This document shows, piece after piece, positions 32,622 to 41,194 of a stretch of DNA of 64,000 nucleotides. How positions within the stretch are numbered: position 1 is the first letter of the stretch; every line of letters begins with the position of its first letter. The DNA comes from CAIURC01 sp043777315. Lineage in GTDB: Bacteria; Verrucomicrobiota; Verrucomicrobiia; Chthoniobacterales; Chthoniobacteraceae. The notes under the pieces were generated by a model that did no database searches, was not told where the DNA came from, and saw only the letters and a list, made by a program, of their open reading frames with translations. The translations under genes and the position numbers were made by a program. The DNA is taken from positions 1 to 64,000 of the forward strand of contig JAYVPW010000039.1 of the NCBI GenBank assembly GCA_043777315.1, written 5' to 3'.

Positions 32622-33698
32622 TCAGCCCTCCGTCGCCGCCGCGTTGATCGCGTCGATGACGAGGCGGAAGCGGCCGAAGTTTTTGCGGCGCGGGGTGAAG
32701 ATGAGGCGAGGGAGGGCAGCGAGGTCGGGCTCGTTTTGCTCCTCGGGAAGGGCGGCGCTTTGGGTGAAAGTGGAGTCGCCGAGGAGGTCGGCGAATTGCG
32801 CGTCGAGGGCGCGGACAGCAACGTCGGTGAGCCTTTTTTCCAGGCGAAAAACCATGCGGCGGCCGACCCAGCGATAGGAGCGGAAATTGCGGTAGAATTG
32901 CGCGATCTCGGCGACGGCGGCCTCGACGTTGTGGGCGATTTTGAAGAGGTGGAAGTCGTCCGCGGAGATGAGGCCGAGCTGGAGGAGGTGCCCTTTCAGA
33001 AAGGCGATCCAAGTTTCCCAGTAGCTGCCGCCGGGCTTGTCCACGAGGACGACGGGGAGGATGCGCGCCTTGCCGGTCTGCATGAGCGTGAGGACTTCGA
33101 AGCCTTCGTCCATCGTGCCGAAGCCGCCGGGGAAGAGCGCGACGGCGTGGGTTTCTTTCACGAAGTTCAGCTTGCGGGTGAAGAAGTAGTTGAAGTTGAT
33201 CAGCTTCGCGTCGCCGTGGATCGTCTCGTTCGCGCGCTGCTCGAACGGCAGACGGATGTTGAGGCCGAAACTGTTTTCGCGCCCCGCCCCGCGCTGCGCC
33301 GCGCCCATGATTCCGTCGCCCGCGCCGGTGATCGTCATGTAGCCGATCTCCTGCATCCGCCGCGCGAATTCCTCGGCCTCGATCGCCTCGGGCTCCGTCG
33401 GCAAAGTGCGCGCGCTGCCGAAGATGACGACCTTCCGCTTGTGGCGAAAAGGGGCGAAGACCCGCGAGGCGTAACGCAGTTCGTTGAGCGAGCGGTTGAA
33501 GAGCTTCAGGTCGGCGACGGCGATCTGGTCGCGCGACATTTTCAGCGCGGAGACGATGAGCTGCTCGATGAGCGCGCAGGAGGTCTCGCAGCCGTAGTCG
33601 GCGACGAGTTCTTTGATCCGCTGATCGATGTCGGGTCTGCCGGTCGAGCCGCGCTGCGTGGAAAGGGCGTTGATGCCGCCAGCGGTGAAATCTTGCAC
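32622..33698 (-). CDS. LOG-family (TIGR00730-like) protein, lysine decarboxylase-like fold
   Basis: 358 residues. The Rossmann-like domain carries VVIFGSARTLPTEPEAIEAE, GYMTITGAGDGIMGAAQRGA and the family signature PGGFGTMDEGFEVLTLMQTG. Relatives are nucleotide-monophosphate phosphoribohydrolases (cytokinin-activating LOG) or nucleotide 5'-monophosphate nucleosidases. An extra N-terminal helical part (IDQRIKELVADYGCETSCAL) precedes the fold. The GTG at 33698 is preferred; the frame before it translates a CCCTCAAC-type intergenic repeat and is unlikely to be coding. Confidence 0.85.
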   Translation of the reverse strand: MQDFTAGGINALSTQRGSTGRPDIDQRIKELVADYGCETSCALIEQLIVSALKMSRDQIAVADLKLFNRSLNELRYASRVFAPFRHKRKVVIFGSARTLPTEPEAIEAEEFARRMQEIGYMTITGAGDGIMGAAQRGAGRENSFGLNIRLPFEQRANETIHGDAKLINFNYFFTRKLNFVKETHAVALFPGGFGTMDEGFEVLTLMQTGKARILPVVLVDKPGGSYWETWIAFLKGHLLQLGLISADDFHLFKIAHNVEAAVAEIAQFYRNFRSYRWVGRRMVFRLEKRLTDVAVRALDAQFADLLGDSTFTQSAALPEEQNEPDLAALPRLIFTPRRKNFGRFRLVIDAINAAATEG

Positions 33699-33814
33699 GG
33701 GGGGAGAGTTGGGGATTGAGGGTTTGGGGCTGAAGGGCAAAGGTGCCCGCCCGCTCGAAAAGGGGCGCTCTTTTATCCCGTCACTTTCCGTCAACAACCC
33801 TCAACTTTCCGCAA

Positions 33815-34831
33815 ATGATCATCGTCATCCGCCCAAATACTCCTCGCGAAAAAATCGACGAGGTCATCGCTGAAGTGAAAGCGCTCGGCTACGACCCGCG
33901 CCCGATTTTCGGCACGGAACAAACGGTGATCGCGGCGATCGGCGATGAGCGCACGCATCACACGCTCGAGTCGCTCGCGGTATTCCCGCAGGTGGAGCGC
34001 GTGATCCCGGTGCAGAAGCGCTACAAGCTCGTGAGCCGCGAGTCGCACCCGGCGAATTCGGTGGTGAACGTCGATGGCGTGGAGGTCGGCGGGATCAAAT
34101 TTTCGATCATGGCCGGGCCGTGTTCGGTGGAAAGCGAGGAGCAACTTCTGAGCACCGCGCGCGCGGTGAAAGCAGCGGGCGCGACGATCCTGCGCGGCGG
34201 GGCTTACAAGCCGCGCACGTCGCCGTACGAATTTCAGGGGCTCGGAAAAGAGGGGCTGCGTTTGCTGCAAGTCGCGAAGCAGGAGACCGGGCTGAAGATC
34301 ATCACCGAGGTGCTCAGCGAGAACGACGTGGACCACGTCGCCGAGGCCGCGGACATCCTGCAAGTCGGCGCGCGCAACTCGCAAAACTACCAACTCCTCA
34401 TCGCCTGCGCCCGCAGCGGCAAGCCGATCCTCCTCAAGCGTGGCCTCGCCGAGCGCATCGACGAATGGCTGCTCGCCGCCGAATACATTCTCGCGCACGG
34501 AAATCCGAACGTCCTCTTCTGCGAGCGCGGCATCCGCACTTTCGAGACCTACACGCGCAACACGCTCGACCTCGCCGCCGTCGCGATCATCAAAAAGGAG
34601 TCGCACCTCCCCGTGATCATCGACCCGAGCCAGGGCTGCGGCCGCGCCGACCTCGTCCGCGCCCTCTGCTGCGGCGCCGTCGCGATGGGTGCCGACGGCC
34701 TCCTCATCGAGGTCCACCCGCACCCCGCCGAAGCCCTCAGCGACGGCCAGCAGCAACTCGATTTCGCCGGCTTCAAAGGCCTGATGAACGACCTCCAGCC
34801 GCTCCTCGCGGCGATGGGCCGGACGGTGTAG
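33815..34831 (+). CDS. 3-deoxy-7-phosphoheptulonate synthase (AroAIbeta, ferredoxin-like regulatory domain)
   Basis: 338 residues; first step of the shikimate pathway. The N-terminal ferredoxin-like domain (MIIVIRPNTPREKIDEVIAE to PVQKRYKLVSRE) resembles the Thermotoga-type feedback domain. The catalytic barrel has IMAGPCSVESEEQLL, LRGGAYKPRTSPYEFQGLG, IITEVLSENDVDHVAE, GARNSQNYQLL, LLKRGLAERIDEWLLAAEYI, PVIIDPSQGCGRADLV and GLLIEVHPHPAEALSDG. The start ATG 33815 was selected because the domain begins there. Confidence 0.94.
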   Translation: MIIVIRPNTPREKIDEVIAEVKALGYDPRPIFGTEQTVIAAIGDERTHHTLESLAVFPQVERVIPVQKRYKLVSRESHPANSVVNVDGVEVGGIKFSIMAGPCSVESEEQLLSTARAVKAAGATILRGGAYKPRTSPYEFQGLGKEGLRLLQVAKQETGLKIITEVLSENDVDHVAEAADILQVGARNSQNYQLLIACARSGKPILLKRGLAERIDEWLLAAEYILAHGNPNVLFCERGIRTFETYTRNTLDLAAVAIIKKESHLPVIIDPSQGCGRADLVRALCCGAVAMGADGLLIEVHPHPAEALSDGQQQLDFAGFKGLMNDLQPLLAAMGRTV

Positions 34832-34894
34832 TCGCACACAAACCACGCGCGAAGCACCGCGCGGCTCGCCCCCGATACAGCGTGCAGCCCTCTG

Positions 34895-35028
34895 GTCATC
34901 CTGAGCGCAGCGAAGCGGAGTCGAAGGACCTCTAACTATTTCCCCTGCACATGCGCGTCCCGCCGGGGGAAATAGTTAGAGGTCCTTCGACTGCGTTTCG
35001 CGCGGCGCTCCACTTCGCTCAGGATGAC
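34895..35028. repeat. GTCATCCTGAGC palindrome, core type B, copy 1
   Basis: Ends GTCATCCTGAGCGCAGCG and CGCTCAGGATGAC; core CCTCTAACTATTTCCCC facing GGGGAAATAGTTAGAGG, different from the TTACTT core of type A. A short loop (TGCACATGCGCGTCCCGCC) separates the arms. It fills most of the gap between the DAHP synthase and the SpmA-SpmB gene. Confidence 0.9.
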
Positions 35029-35097
35029 TTTTAGACTGGCTGCGCCAGCCGGACGCGCCCGCTCGCCATCTCCCCCACGTTTCACTACCACGCTGTC

Positions 35098-36471
35098 ATG
35101 CTGAACTGGATCTGGCTCTCGTTCCTCCTCATCGCCGTGCTGGTCGGCGGCTTCACCGGCAGGTTGCCGGAGATGACGAAAGGCGCGTTCGAAACCGCGG
35201 AAGTCGCGGTCATGAAAATCGCGCTCCCGCTCGTCGGGCTGATGGCGATTTGGCTTGGCATCATGCGGCTCGCCGAGCGCTCGGGGCTCGTCCAAATCAT
35301 CGCCCGCGCGCTGCGTCCGCTCATGCGCCGACTCTTCCCCGAAGTCCCGCCCGAGCATCCCGCGATGGGCGCGATGGTGATGAACATGGCGGCGAACATG
35401 CTCGGCCTCGGCAACGCCGCGACCCCGCTCGGCCTCCGCGCGATGGAGCACCTCGAGCGCCTCAACCCGCACCCCGGCACCGCGACGAACGCGATGTGTA
35501 CTTTCCTCGCGATCAACACCGCCTCGATCCAACTCGTTCCTACGACCGCGATGTCCCTGCTCGCCGTCGCCGGATCGCAAAACCCCGCGGCAATCGTCAT
35601 CACCGCCTTCCTCGCGACCTGCTGCGCCGCCTGCTCGGGCGTGCTTTCCGCAAAAATCCTCGAACGCCTGCCGATGTTTCGCATCACCGCCGCGGCTGCG
35701 AAAAGTGCGGACGCACCGACTACCGCGAGCCTTCCGGCCGAGGAAATCGCCATCGAAACAATCGACGCGAGTCCCCTCACCCGCACCGGTCGCTTCGTGC
35801 TCGCCGCGTTCGTCGTCGCCTTCGCCGCGATGTTTCTTTTCCTCGCCTTCCCCGACGCCGCGACCGCCGCGTTCGCTGCGGTTCATCTGCATTTCTCGGC
35901 GCCCCCACCCCCCGAATTGATGGCCGGAAAAGGCCCAATCCTGCGCGTCCTTTTCTCGATCTCGATCCTCGCCGTTCCCTTCCTCCTCTCATTCTTCCCG
36001 CTCTACGCCGCGCTCCGCGGAGTGAAGGTTTACGAGCAATTCGTCGAGGGCGCGAAAGAAGCATTCGGCGTCGCGCAGCGCATCATCCCGTTCCTCGTCG
36101 CGATGCTCGTCGCGATCAGCCTGCTGCGAAATGCCGGCGTGATCGATGTGGTCACCCGCGCGCTCCGTCCCGCACTCGACAAGATTCATTTTCCCGCCGA
36201 CCTCCTGCCGCTCGTGCTCATGCGCCCGCTCAGCGGCAGCGCGACTCAGGGGATCTTTGTCGAGCTCATCAATCGCCTTGGCCCCGACACACTCGTCAGC
36301 CGCATGGCGGGTACGATTTACGGCAGTACCGAGACGACGTTTTACGTGCTCGCCGTCTATTTCGGCTCCGTCGCGATCCGCAAAACCCGCCACGCCGTCA
36401 TCGCCGGATTGATCGCCGACACCGTCGCCGTGATCGCGTCAATCGCTGTGTGCAGGCTGCTCTTCGCTTGA
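35098..36471 (+). CDS. SpmA-SpmB fusion, nucleoside-recognition (Gate) domain membrane protein
   Basis: 457 residues with about eight membrane segments. The first half matches SpmA (MTKGAFETAEVAVMKIALPL, GNAATPLGLRAMEHLERLNP), the second SpmB (YEQFVEGAKEAFGVAQRIIP, LIPFLVAML-type helix, RPLSGSATQGIFVELINR, GSTETTFYVLAVYFGSV). In Bacillus these are separate spore maturation proteins; here they are one polypeptide in a bacterium with no sign of sporulation genes. The function is probably transport or membrane physiology, unknown. Confidence 0.92.
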   Translation: MLNWIWLSFLLIAVLVGGFTGRLPEMTKGAFETAEVAVMKIALPLVGLMAIWLGIMRLAERSGLVQIIARALRPLMRRLFPEVPPEHPAMGAMVMNMAANMLGLGNAATPLGLRAMEHLERLNPHPGTATNAMCTFLAINTASIQLVPTTAMSLLAVAGSQNPAAIVITAFLATCCAACSGVLSAKILERLPMFRITAAAAKSADAPTTASLPAEEIAIETIDASPLTRTGRFVLAAFVVAFAAMFLFLAFPDAATAAFAAVHLHFSAPPPPELMAGKGPILRVLFSISILAVPFLLSFFPLYAALRGVKVYEQFVEGAKEAFGVAQRIIPFLVAMLVAISLLRNAGVIDVVTRALRPALDKIHFPADLLPLVLMRPLSGSATQGIFVELINRLGPDTLVSRMAGTIYGSTETTFYVLAVYFGSVAIRKTRHAVIAGLIADTVAVIASIAVCRLLFA

Positions 36472-36472
36472 T

Positions 36473-37363
36473 TCAAGGCTTCGCCGACACCGGCATCAGG
36501 CCCGCCTTTTCGACACCCTCCTGCCCGCGCGAAGTCTGGAAAAAATCGAACAGCCGCCGGATGCTTCCCGTCAAGGTGTCGCCCGAGATGAGAAAAATCG
36601 GACGCGTCATCGGATAAATACCGCTGTCCACATCAGTCGCGACCGGTCGCGTGATCGTGCCGTCCGGGAGCTTGATCCCGAGCGCGAAAACCGTTTTTCC
36701 GTTGGCGTATTTCGGCGGCACGATCGACATCGAACCCGCGTTGAATTCCACGGAATCGCGCGCGTCCTCCGATCTGCCGACGATGTCGAATTTTCCCAGC
36801 GGAGCGTTCCGCACCTCGCCGTAAAGCCACGTCGCGAACTCCTCCCACGCCCCCGGGCCGGGCTGGGGTTTGTAAAATTTGATCGGACGATCCGCTCCGC
36901 CCACCTCCTTCCAATTCTTGATGCCGCCCTCGAAAATCTTCGTCATCTGCTCGCGCGACAGCGACTGCACCCCTGCGCTCCAGACATCCGGCGCGACGAC
37001 CAGCGCGAAGACCTGCGAGGCGATCTGCCTTTCCTCAAAACGGCGCGATGGAAAATTCGCGCGATCTTCCGCCGTGAGCGCGCGCGTGGTGACCGCCACG
37101 TCCACACTCCCGGTGCCGACCGACGCGATGGCCTGGGTGCTCCCGCCGTCCGTGATCACTTTCAGCTCGATGCCACATTCCGCCTTGAAGGCTGGCATCG
37201 CGCTTCGCACCACCGCCGTCGCCGCCGCCGAACCCTGCACGCGCAAAGCATCCGCGGCGAACGCGGGAAAGGCGACCAGGGTCAGCGCGACCGCCGAACC
37301 GAAAGCCACGGATTTCCAGATGGAGAGAGCGATGCCTCGCTGCGAGAAGGATGCCTTTTTCAT
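36473..37363 (-). CDS. PstS-like phosphate/oxyanion-binding protein
   Basis: 296 residues with a signal peptide (SVAFGSAVALTLVAFPAFAA). The mature part matches PstS-type periplasmic binding proteins (VQGSAAATAVVRSAMPAFKA, GTGSVDVAVTTRALTAED, FEGGIKNWKEVGGADRPI, and a C-terminal FDFFQTSRGQEGVEKAG). It stands alone, without pstCAB, and may act with a remote transporter. Convergent with the SpmA-SpmB gene (2-base gap). Confidence 0.85.
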   Translation of the reverse strand: MKKASFSQRGIALSIWKSVAFGSAVALTLVAFPAFAADALRVQGSAAATAVVRSAMPAFKAECGIELKVITDGGSTQAIASVGTGSVDVAVTTRALTAEDRANFPSRRFEERQIASQVFALVVAPDVWSAGVQSLSREQMTKIFEGGIKNWKEVGGADRPIKFYKPQPGPGAWEEFATWLYGEVRNAPLGKFDIVGRSEDARDSVEFNAGSMSIVPPKYANGKTVFALGIKLPDGTITRPVATDVDSGIYPMTRPIFLISGDTLTGSIRRLFDFFQTSRGQEGVEKAGLMPVSAKP

Positions 37364-37430
37364 CAGTGTGCGAAAATCTAGCGACCGCGCCGAAGCCGTC
37401 CAGCGTTCCCCCGAGTCCGCAGGGCTCTGG

Positions 37431-37478
37431 AAAAAAGAAAAACCCGCGCTGCGCGCATTGGGGGGCGCGCAGCGCGGG
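37431..37478 (-). terminator. Intrinsic terminator of the rplM-rpsI operon
   Basis: On the minus strand CCCGCGCTGCGCGC pairs with GCGCGCAGCGCGGG (14 bp), followed by TTTTTCTTTTTT. It is 42 bases after the rpsI stop and is a very strong terminator. Confidence 0.92.
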
Positions 37479-37519
37479 CTTCGAGGAGGAAAGCCGTGGG
37501 TGGGAGCTTTCGGAAAAAC

Positions 37520-37909
37520 TTAGCGCTTGGAGAACTGGAAGCGCTTGCGGGCACCGGGCTGGCCGGGCTTTTTGCGCTCTTTCATGCGCGGGTCGCGAGT
37601 GAGCAATCCGCCGAGTTTCAGCGCGCCGCGCAGCTCAGGATTGACCTCGATCAGCGCGCGGGAAATCGCGAGGCGAATCGCACCGGCCTGGCCGTTCACG
37701 CCGCCGCCGTGGGCATTCACGGACACGTCGAAAGTGTTCGGGGTCTTCGCCACTTCAAACGGGACGAGGACTGTGTTTTGGAGATCGACGGTTTTGAAAT
37801 ATTCGTCGAACGGCTTGCCGTTGACTTCGATTTTTCCCGTGCCGGCCGACATACGAATGCGGGCGACGGAGGTTTTGCGGCGGCCAGTGGCGATGAATTC
37901 CTGAGACAT
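37520..37909 (-). CDS. rpsI: 30S ribosomal protein S9
   Basis: 129 residues: ATGRRKTSVARIRMSAGTGK at the N-terminus, GGGVNGQAGAIRLAISRALI in the middle and the C-terminal RFQFSKR tail that reaches the P-site tRNA. Downstream of rplM by 18 bases, the usual L13-S9 operon. Confidence 0.97.
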   Translation of the reverse strand: MSQEFIATGRRKTSVARIRMSAGTGKIEVNGKPFDEYFKTVDLQNTVLVPFEVAKTPNTFDVSVNAHGGGVNGQAGAIRLAISRALIEVNPELRGALKLGGLLTRDPRMKERKKPGQPGARKRFQFSKR

Positions 37910-37927
37910 AAAAAATGAGGGGCCGAG

Positions 37928-38362
37928 TTACTTGATCTCCGTGACGGCGATCGGCGATTGCGCCGCGTGCGGATGTTCGCTGCCGCGATAAACCTTGAGC
38001 TTCGTGAAGATGGAGCGTCCGAGCCGGTTGTGCATGATCATTCCTTTGACCGCGTGCTCGACGAGCAATTCCGGGCGGCGGGCGCGGCGGGCTTTGAAGG
38101 TCTCGGTGTGGTGGCCACCGACGAAACCGGAGAAGCTCATGAACGTCTTGTCCGTCTCTTTTTTGCCGGTGACGCGCACTTTATCCGCGTTGATGACGAT
38201 GACGAAATCGCCAGTATCGACGTGCGTGGTGTAGATCGGCTTCTCTTTGCCGCGAAGCAGGTTGGCGGCTTTAACGGCGACGCGCCCGAGGACTTGATCG
38301 GCGGCGTCGATGATCCACCATTGGCGGTCAACTTCGTGGGCTTTGGCGGAAAATGTTTTCAT
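37928..38362 (-). CDS. rplM: 50S ribosomal protein L13
   Basis: 144 residues: MKTFSAKAHEVDRQWWIIDA, QVLGRVAVKAANLLRGKEKP, GDFVIVINADKVRVTGKK and AVKGMIMHNRLGRSIFTKLK are all family signatures. The start ATG 38362 places the conserved N-terminus correctly; the longer frame to 38425 is non-coding. First gene of the L13-S9 operon. Confidence 0.97.
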   Translation of the reverse strand: MKTFSAKAHEVDRQWWIIDAADQVLGRVAVKAANLLRGKEKPIYTTHVDTGDFVIVINADKVRVTGKKETDKTFMSFSGFVGGHHTETFKARRARRPELLVEHAVKGMIMHNRLGRSIFTKLKVYRGSEHPHAAQSPIAVTEIK

Positions 38363-38537
38363 GAAATGCGGAAGGCTTGGTCGGAAAAGGGTGCGCAAGC
38401 TAGTGAGCACCGGGGGGGGTGTCAACGGATTTGTCGCAAATCCGCGAATGCTCGCGAAGGCCGATGGTTACAGGGTTCCGCACGATTCGGGCGCGCGATC
38501 TTGACCACGATCGCCGCCCTCCCGACTCTCCGCGCCC

Positions 38538-41108
38538 ATGTTGCTTTCCGCCCCTGTTTCGTCGCCCGGCACCCGCTGGCACGAAGTCCGTACGCCGGGC
38601 GGTCTGCCCCGGGAGCTTTACGCCAAGCTGCTCCGCGACTTGACCGACCTCGCGCCCGCCGAGCTCCGCATTCTGGAGGATCGCATGGCGGCGACGCTGC
38701 GGGAAATGGGCGTCACTTTCGACATCATCCGCAATGATCCGTGGGGCCGGCAGCCGTGGAAATGCGATCTCCTGCCGCACATTTTTTTGGGCGCCGAATG
38801 GGAGCTGATCGTCCGCGGTTTTCGCCAGCGGTTGCGGGCGTTCGAGCATTTTCTCGCCGATGTTTATGGAAAGCGGGAGATCCTCCGCGCGGGCGTGGTG
38901 CCGGTGCAGACGGTGCTCGGCAGTCCGCATTATCAGAGCGCGTCGATCGGCATCCCGCGGCCCCGCGATGCTTATCTGCACTTGAGCGGGCTCTGCCTGG
39001 CGCGCGATCCGCACGGCGCGCTGCACGTGAAGCAGCAGCACTTCGGGCACGCGACCGGCATCTCGTACATGTTGCAAAATCGCCGCGCGCTCGCCCGCAT
39101 CGCGCCGGAGCTTTTTCAGGACGCGCCGGTGCAGTCGCTCGCGGAATCTTCGCTCCTCATCCTGGAGCAGTTGCGCGAGGCCGCCGTCTCGTTTGGCGGC
39201 GAGCCGACGGTCGTGCTGCTTTCGCCCGGCGCAGGCAGCGCCGTTTCATTCGAGCAGAGTTTCCTCGCTCGGCGGATGGGCATTCCGATGGTCGAAGGCG
39301 GCGACCTGCTCGTCCTCGACGACTGCGTTTATTTGAAAACGGTGCGCGGTCTCGAGCGCGTCGAAGTCATCTGCAATCGCGTCGCGGATTCATTTCTCGA
39401 TCCGCTCGTCTTCCGCCGCGACTCGATGCTCGGCGTGCCGGGGCTCGTCCACTGCCTGCGCAAAGGTACGGTCGCGCTCGTCAATGCCGTCGGCAGCCAG
39501 CTCGCCGACGACCGGACGCTGCTGGCGTTTTCGCAGCAGATCATCCGCTTTTATTTGAATGAATCGCCCGTCCTGCCGACCGTGCCGACCCGATGGATGG
39601 GCGACATCGACCAGCGCGAGGATGTCTTTGAAAACCTCGACGACTGGCGCATCCGGCCCGTCGCCGGCGACTGGCGGACGGATGGGTCATCGGCCCGGAA
39701 GCAAGGCGGCATCAGCGATGGCGAGCCATCGCTCCTCGCCGAAGTGCGGCGCCAGCCCGGCGCATTCGTCGCCCAGCCGCGCGAGGAAGGCGCGACGACC
39801 CTCTGCTTTTCCAGCGGCCGACCGGTCGAGTTTCCGCAGGATCACCTCGTCTTCGCCGTGCGCACCGGGGCGGATTTTGCAGTGCTGCCGGGCGCGCTCA
39901 CGCGGGTGCATTCGCGCACCGATGCGGTCGGCGAATTCGGCACCGGCTGGACGAGCAAGGACACCTGGATTTTACCCGACGACACCACACCCGCGCTCCT
40001 CCCGGCGCTCGCGCGGCGCGTGCCTGATGCGAATCTCCCGCCGCGGCAGGTGACGAGCCGCGCGGCGGAGGCATTCTATTGGATGGGTCGCTATTTGGAG
40101 CGCGCGCATCATCAGGCCTATCTCATTTCCGTCGTCGAGACGCTCGAGACGGAGGAGCTCAATTCCGCCGAACGGAAGCACTACCGCCCGATGTGGAATC
40201 GGCTCCTGCCGCCGATCGAAAAAAGCGGCGGCACGGGACGCCGCAGTATTTCGAATCGCATCGATCGCTACCGGCTCGTCCTCCTGCCCGAGCCGGGCTC
40301 CGTCCTCACCACATATTTGCGCGCCGTCGCGAACGCCGAATCGGTTCAGGACAGCCTCAGCCCCGAGGCGTGGGGCACGCTGAACAACCTGCGCACCCGG
40401 CTTTACCGCACCCCTTTTCGGAAAGACGTGACCGAGCTCGACGCCGTCCGCGTCACGCGCCGCGTCGCCGATTTCGCCACGCAGCTCATCCCGCAGTTCT
40501 TCGCCATCGCCGCGAACACGATGCTCGCCGACGACGGCTGGCGGTTCTGTGAAATCGGGCGAATGCTCGAACGCGCGGTCATCACCGCGAACTCGGTGCT
40601 CTCGATCAGCGGCTCTCTCATTTCCGATCCGAGCGGCGGTCCGCTGCACGGCTCCGAGATCGAGCTCAGCGCCTTCCTCCGTCTGCTCGGCACGCGTGAC
40701 GCCTACCGCCGCATCTACCAAATGCGCGCCGAGCCGATCCACGTCCTCGAGCTGCAAATCCAGCATCCCGAAGTCCCGCGGAGTCTCCGGCATTGTCTCG
40801 AAAAATGCCGCGATCTCCTGCGGCAATCCATCGCCACTGAAGCGCTCGACGCCGCAAAAGCGCCCGCCGCGATGGACGAACTCGTGCGCGAAATCCGGCG
40901 GATCGACTGGCGGAATTACGTCTCGGTGCCGCAGGATGAAGAAGGCGTTGCGAAGCCGCGCATTTCCGCGCGGACCGCTGAACTCGAGCCGCTGCTTGGG
41001 CATCTCCTCGACCGGACGCGCGACCTGCATGTCCTCATCGCCGACAGTTTTCTCAATCACCAGGCGCGCATCGCGCAAGTCTCAGAGCCGCTGCTGCGCG
41101 GGCTATGA
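38538..41108 (+). CDS. Circularly permuted ATP-grasp plus alpha-E domain fusion
   Basis: 856 residues. The N-terminal half is a circularly permuted ATP-grasp (FGHATGISYMLQNRRALARI, VVLLSPGAGSAVSFEQSFLA, MVEGGDLLVLDDCVYLKTVR, VDSFLDPLVFRRDSMLGVPG, LANAVGSQLADDR-type), the C-terminal half an alpha-E helical domain (RAAEAFYWMGRYLERAHHQA). In other bacteria the two domains are encoded by adjacent genes, often with a transglutaminase-like and proteasome-like genes; those are not here. They are predicted to form a peptide-like bond by ATP-dependent ligation; the product is unknown. Confidence 0.88.
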   Translation: MLLSAPVSSPGTRWHEVRTPGGLPRELYAKLLRDLTDLAPAELRILEDRMAATLREMGVTFDIIRNDPWGRQPWKCDLLPHIFLGAEWELIVRGFRQRLRAFEHFLADVYGKREILRAGVVPVQTVLGSPHYQSASIGIPRPRDAYLHLSGLCLARDPHGALHVKQQHFGHATGISYMLQNRRALARIAPELFQDAPVQSLAESSLLILEQLREAAVSFGGEPTVVLLSPGAGSAVSFEQSFLARRMGIPMVEGGDLLVLDDCVYLKTVRGLERVEVICNRVADSFLDPLVFRRDSMLGVPGLVHCLRKGTVALVNAVGSQLADDRTLLAFSQQIIRFYLNESPVLPTVPTRWMGDIDQREDVFENLDDWRIRPVAGDWRTDGSSARKQGGISDGEPSLLAEVRRQPGAFVAQPREEGATTLCFSSGRPVEFPQDHLVFAVRTGADFAVLPGALTRVHSRTDAVGEFGTGWTSKDTWILPDDTTPALLPALARRVPDANLPPRQVTSRAAEAFYWMGRYLERAHHQAYLISVVETLETEELNSAERKHYRPMWNRLLPPIEKSGGTGRRSISNRIDRYRLVLLPEPGSVLTTYLRAVANAESVQDSLSPEAWGTLNNLRTRLYRTPFRKDVTELDAVRVTRRVADFATQLIPQFFAIAANTMLADDGWRFCEIGRMLERAVITANSVLSISGSLISDPSGGPLHGSEIELSAFLRLLGTRDAYRRIYQMRAEPIHVLELQIQHPEVPRSLRHCLEKCRDLLRQSIATEALDAAKAPAAMDELVREIRRIDWRNYVSVPQDEEGVAKPRISARTAELEPLLGHLLDRTRDLHVLIADSFLNHQARIAQVSEPLLRGL

Positions 41109-41121
41109 ACTTCGTGCCGGG

Positions 41122-41177
41122 TGGAGCGCGCTGCTCCGTCAGCGCGAGCGCCCGCGGCGACGGAGCGCCGCGCTCCA
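41122..41177. repeat. GGAGCGC palindromic element, copy 2
   Basis: TGGAGCGCGCTGCTCCGTC faces GACGGAGCGCCGCGCTCCA, between the convergent ATP-grasp and hemW genes. Same family as 29637-29709, with a different loop. Confidence 0.8.
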
Positions 41178-41194
41178 GCCGCCCCGGCGAGGAC

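Noticed and set aside
32618..33797. Longer start of the LOG-family gene at 33797
   Set aside because: The extra 33 codons translate a CCCTCAAC-type intergenic stretch; the family sequence begins after the GTG at 33698.
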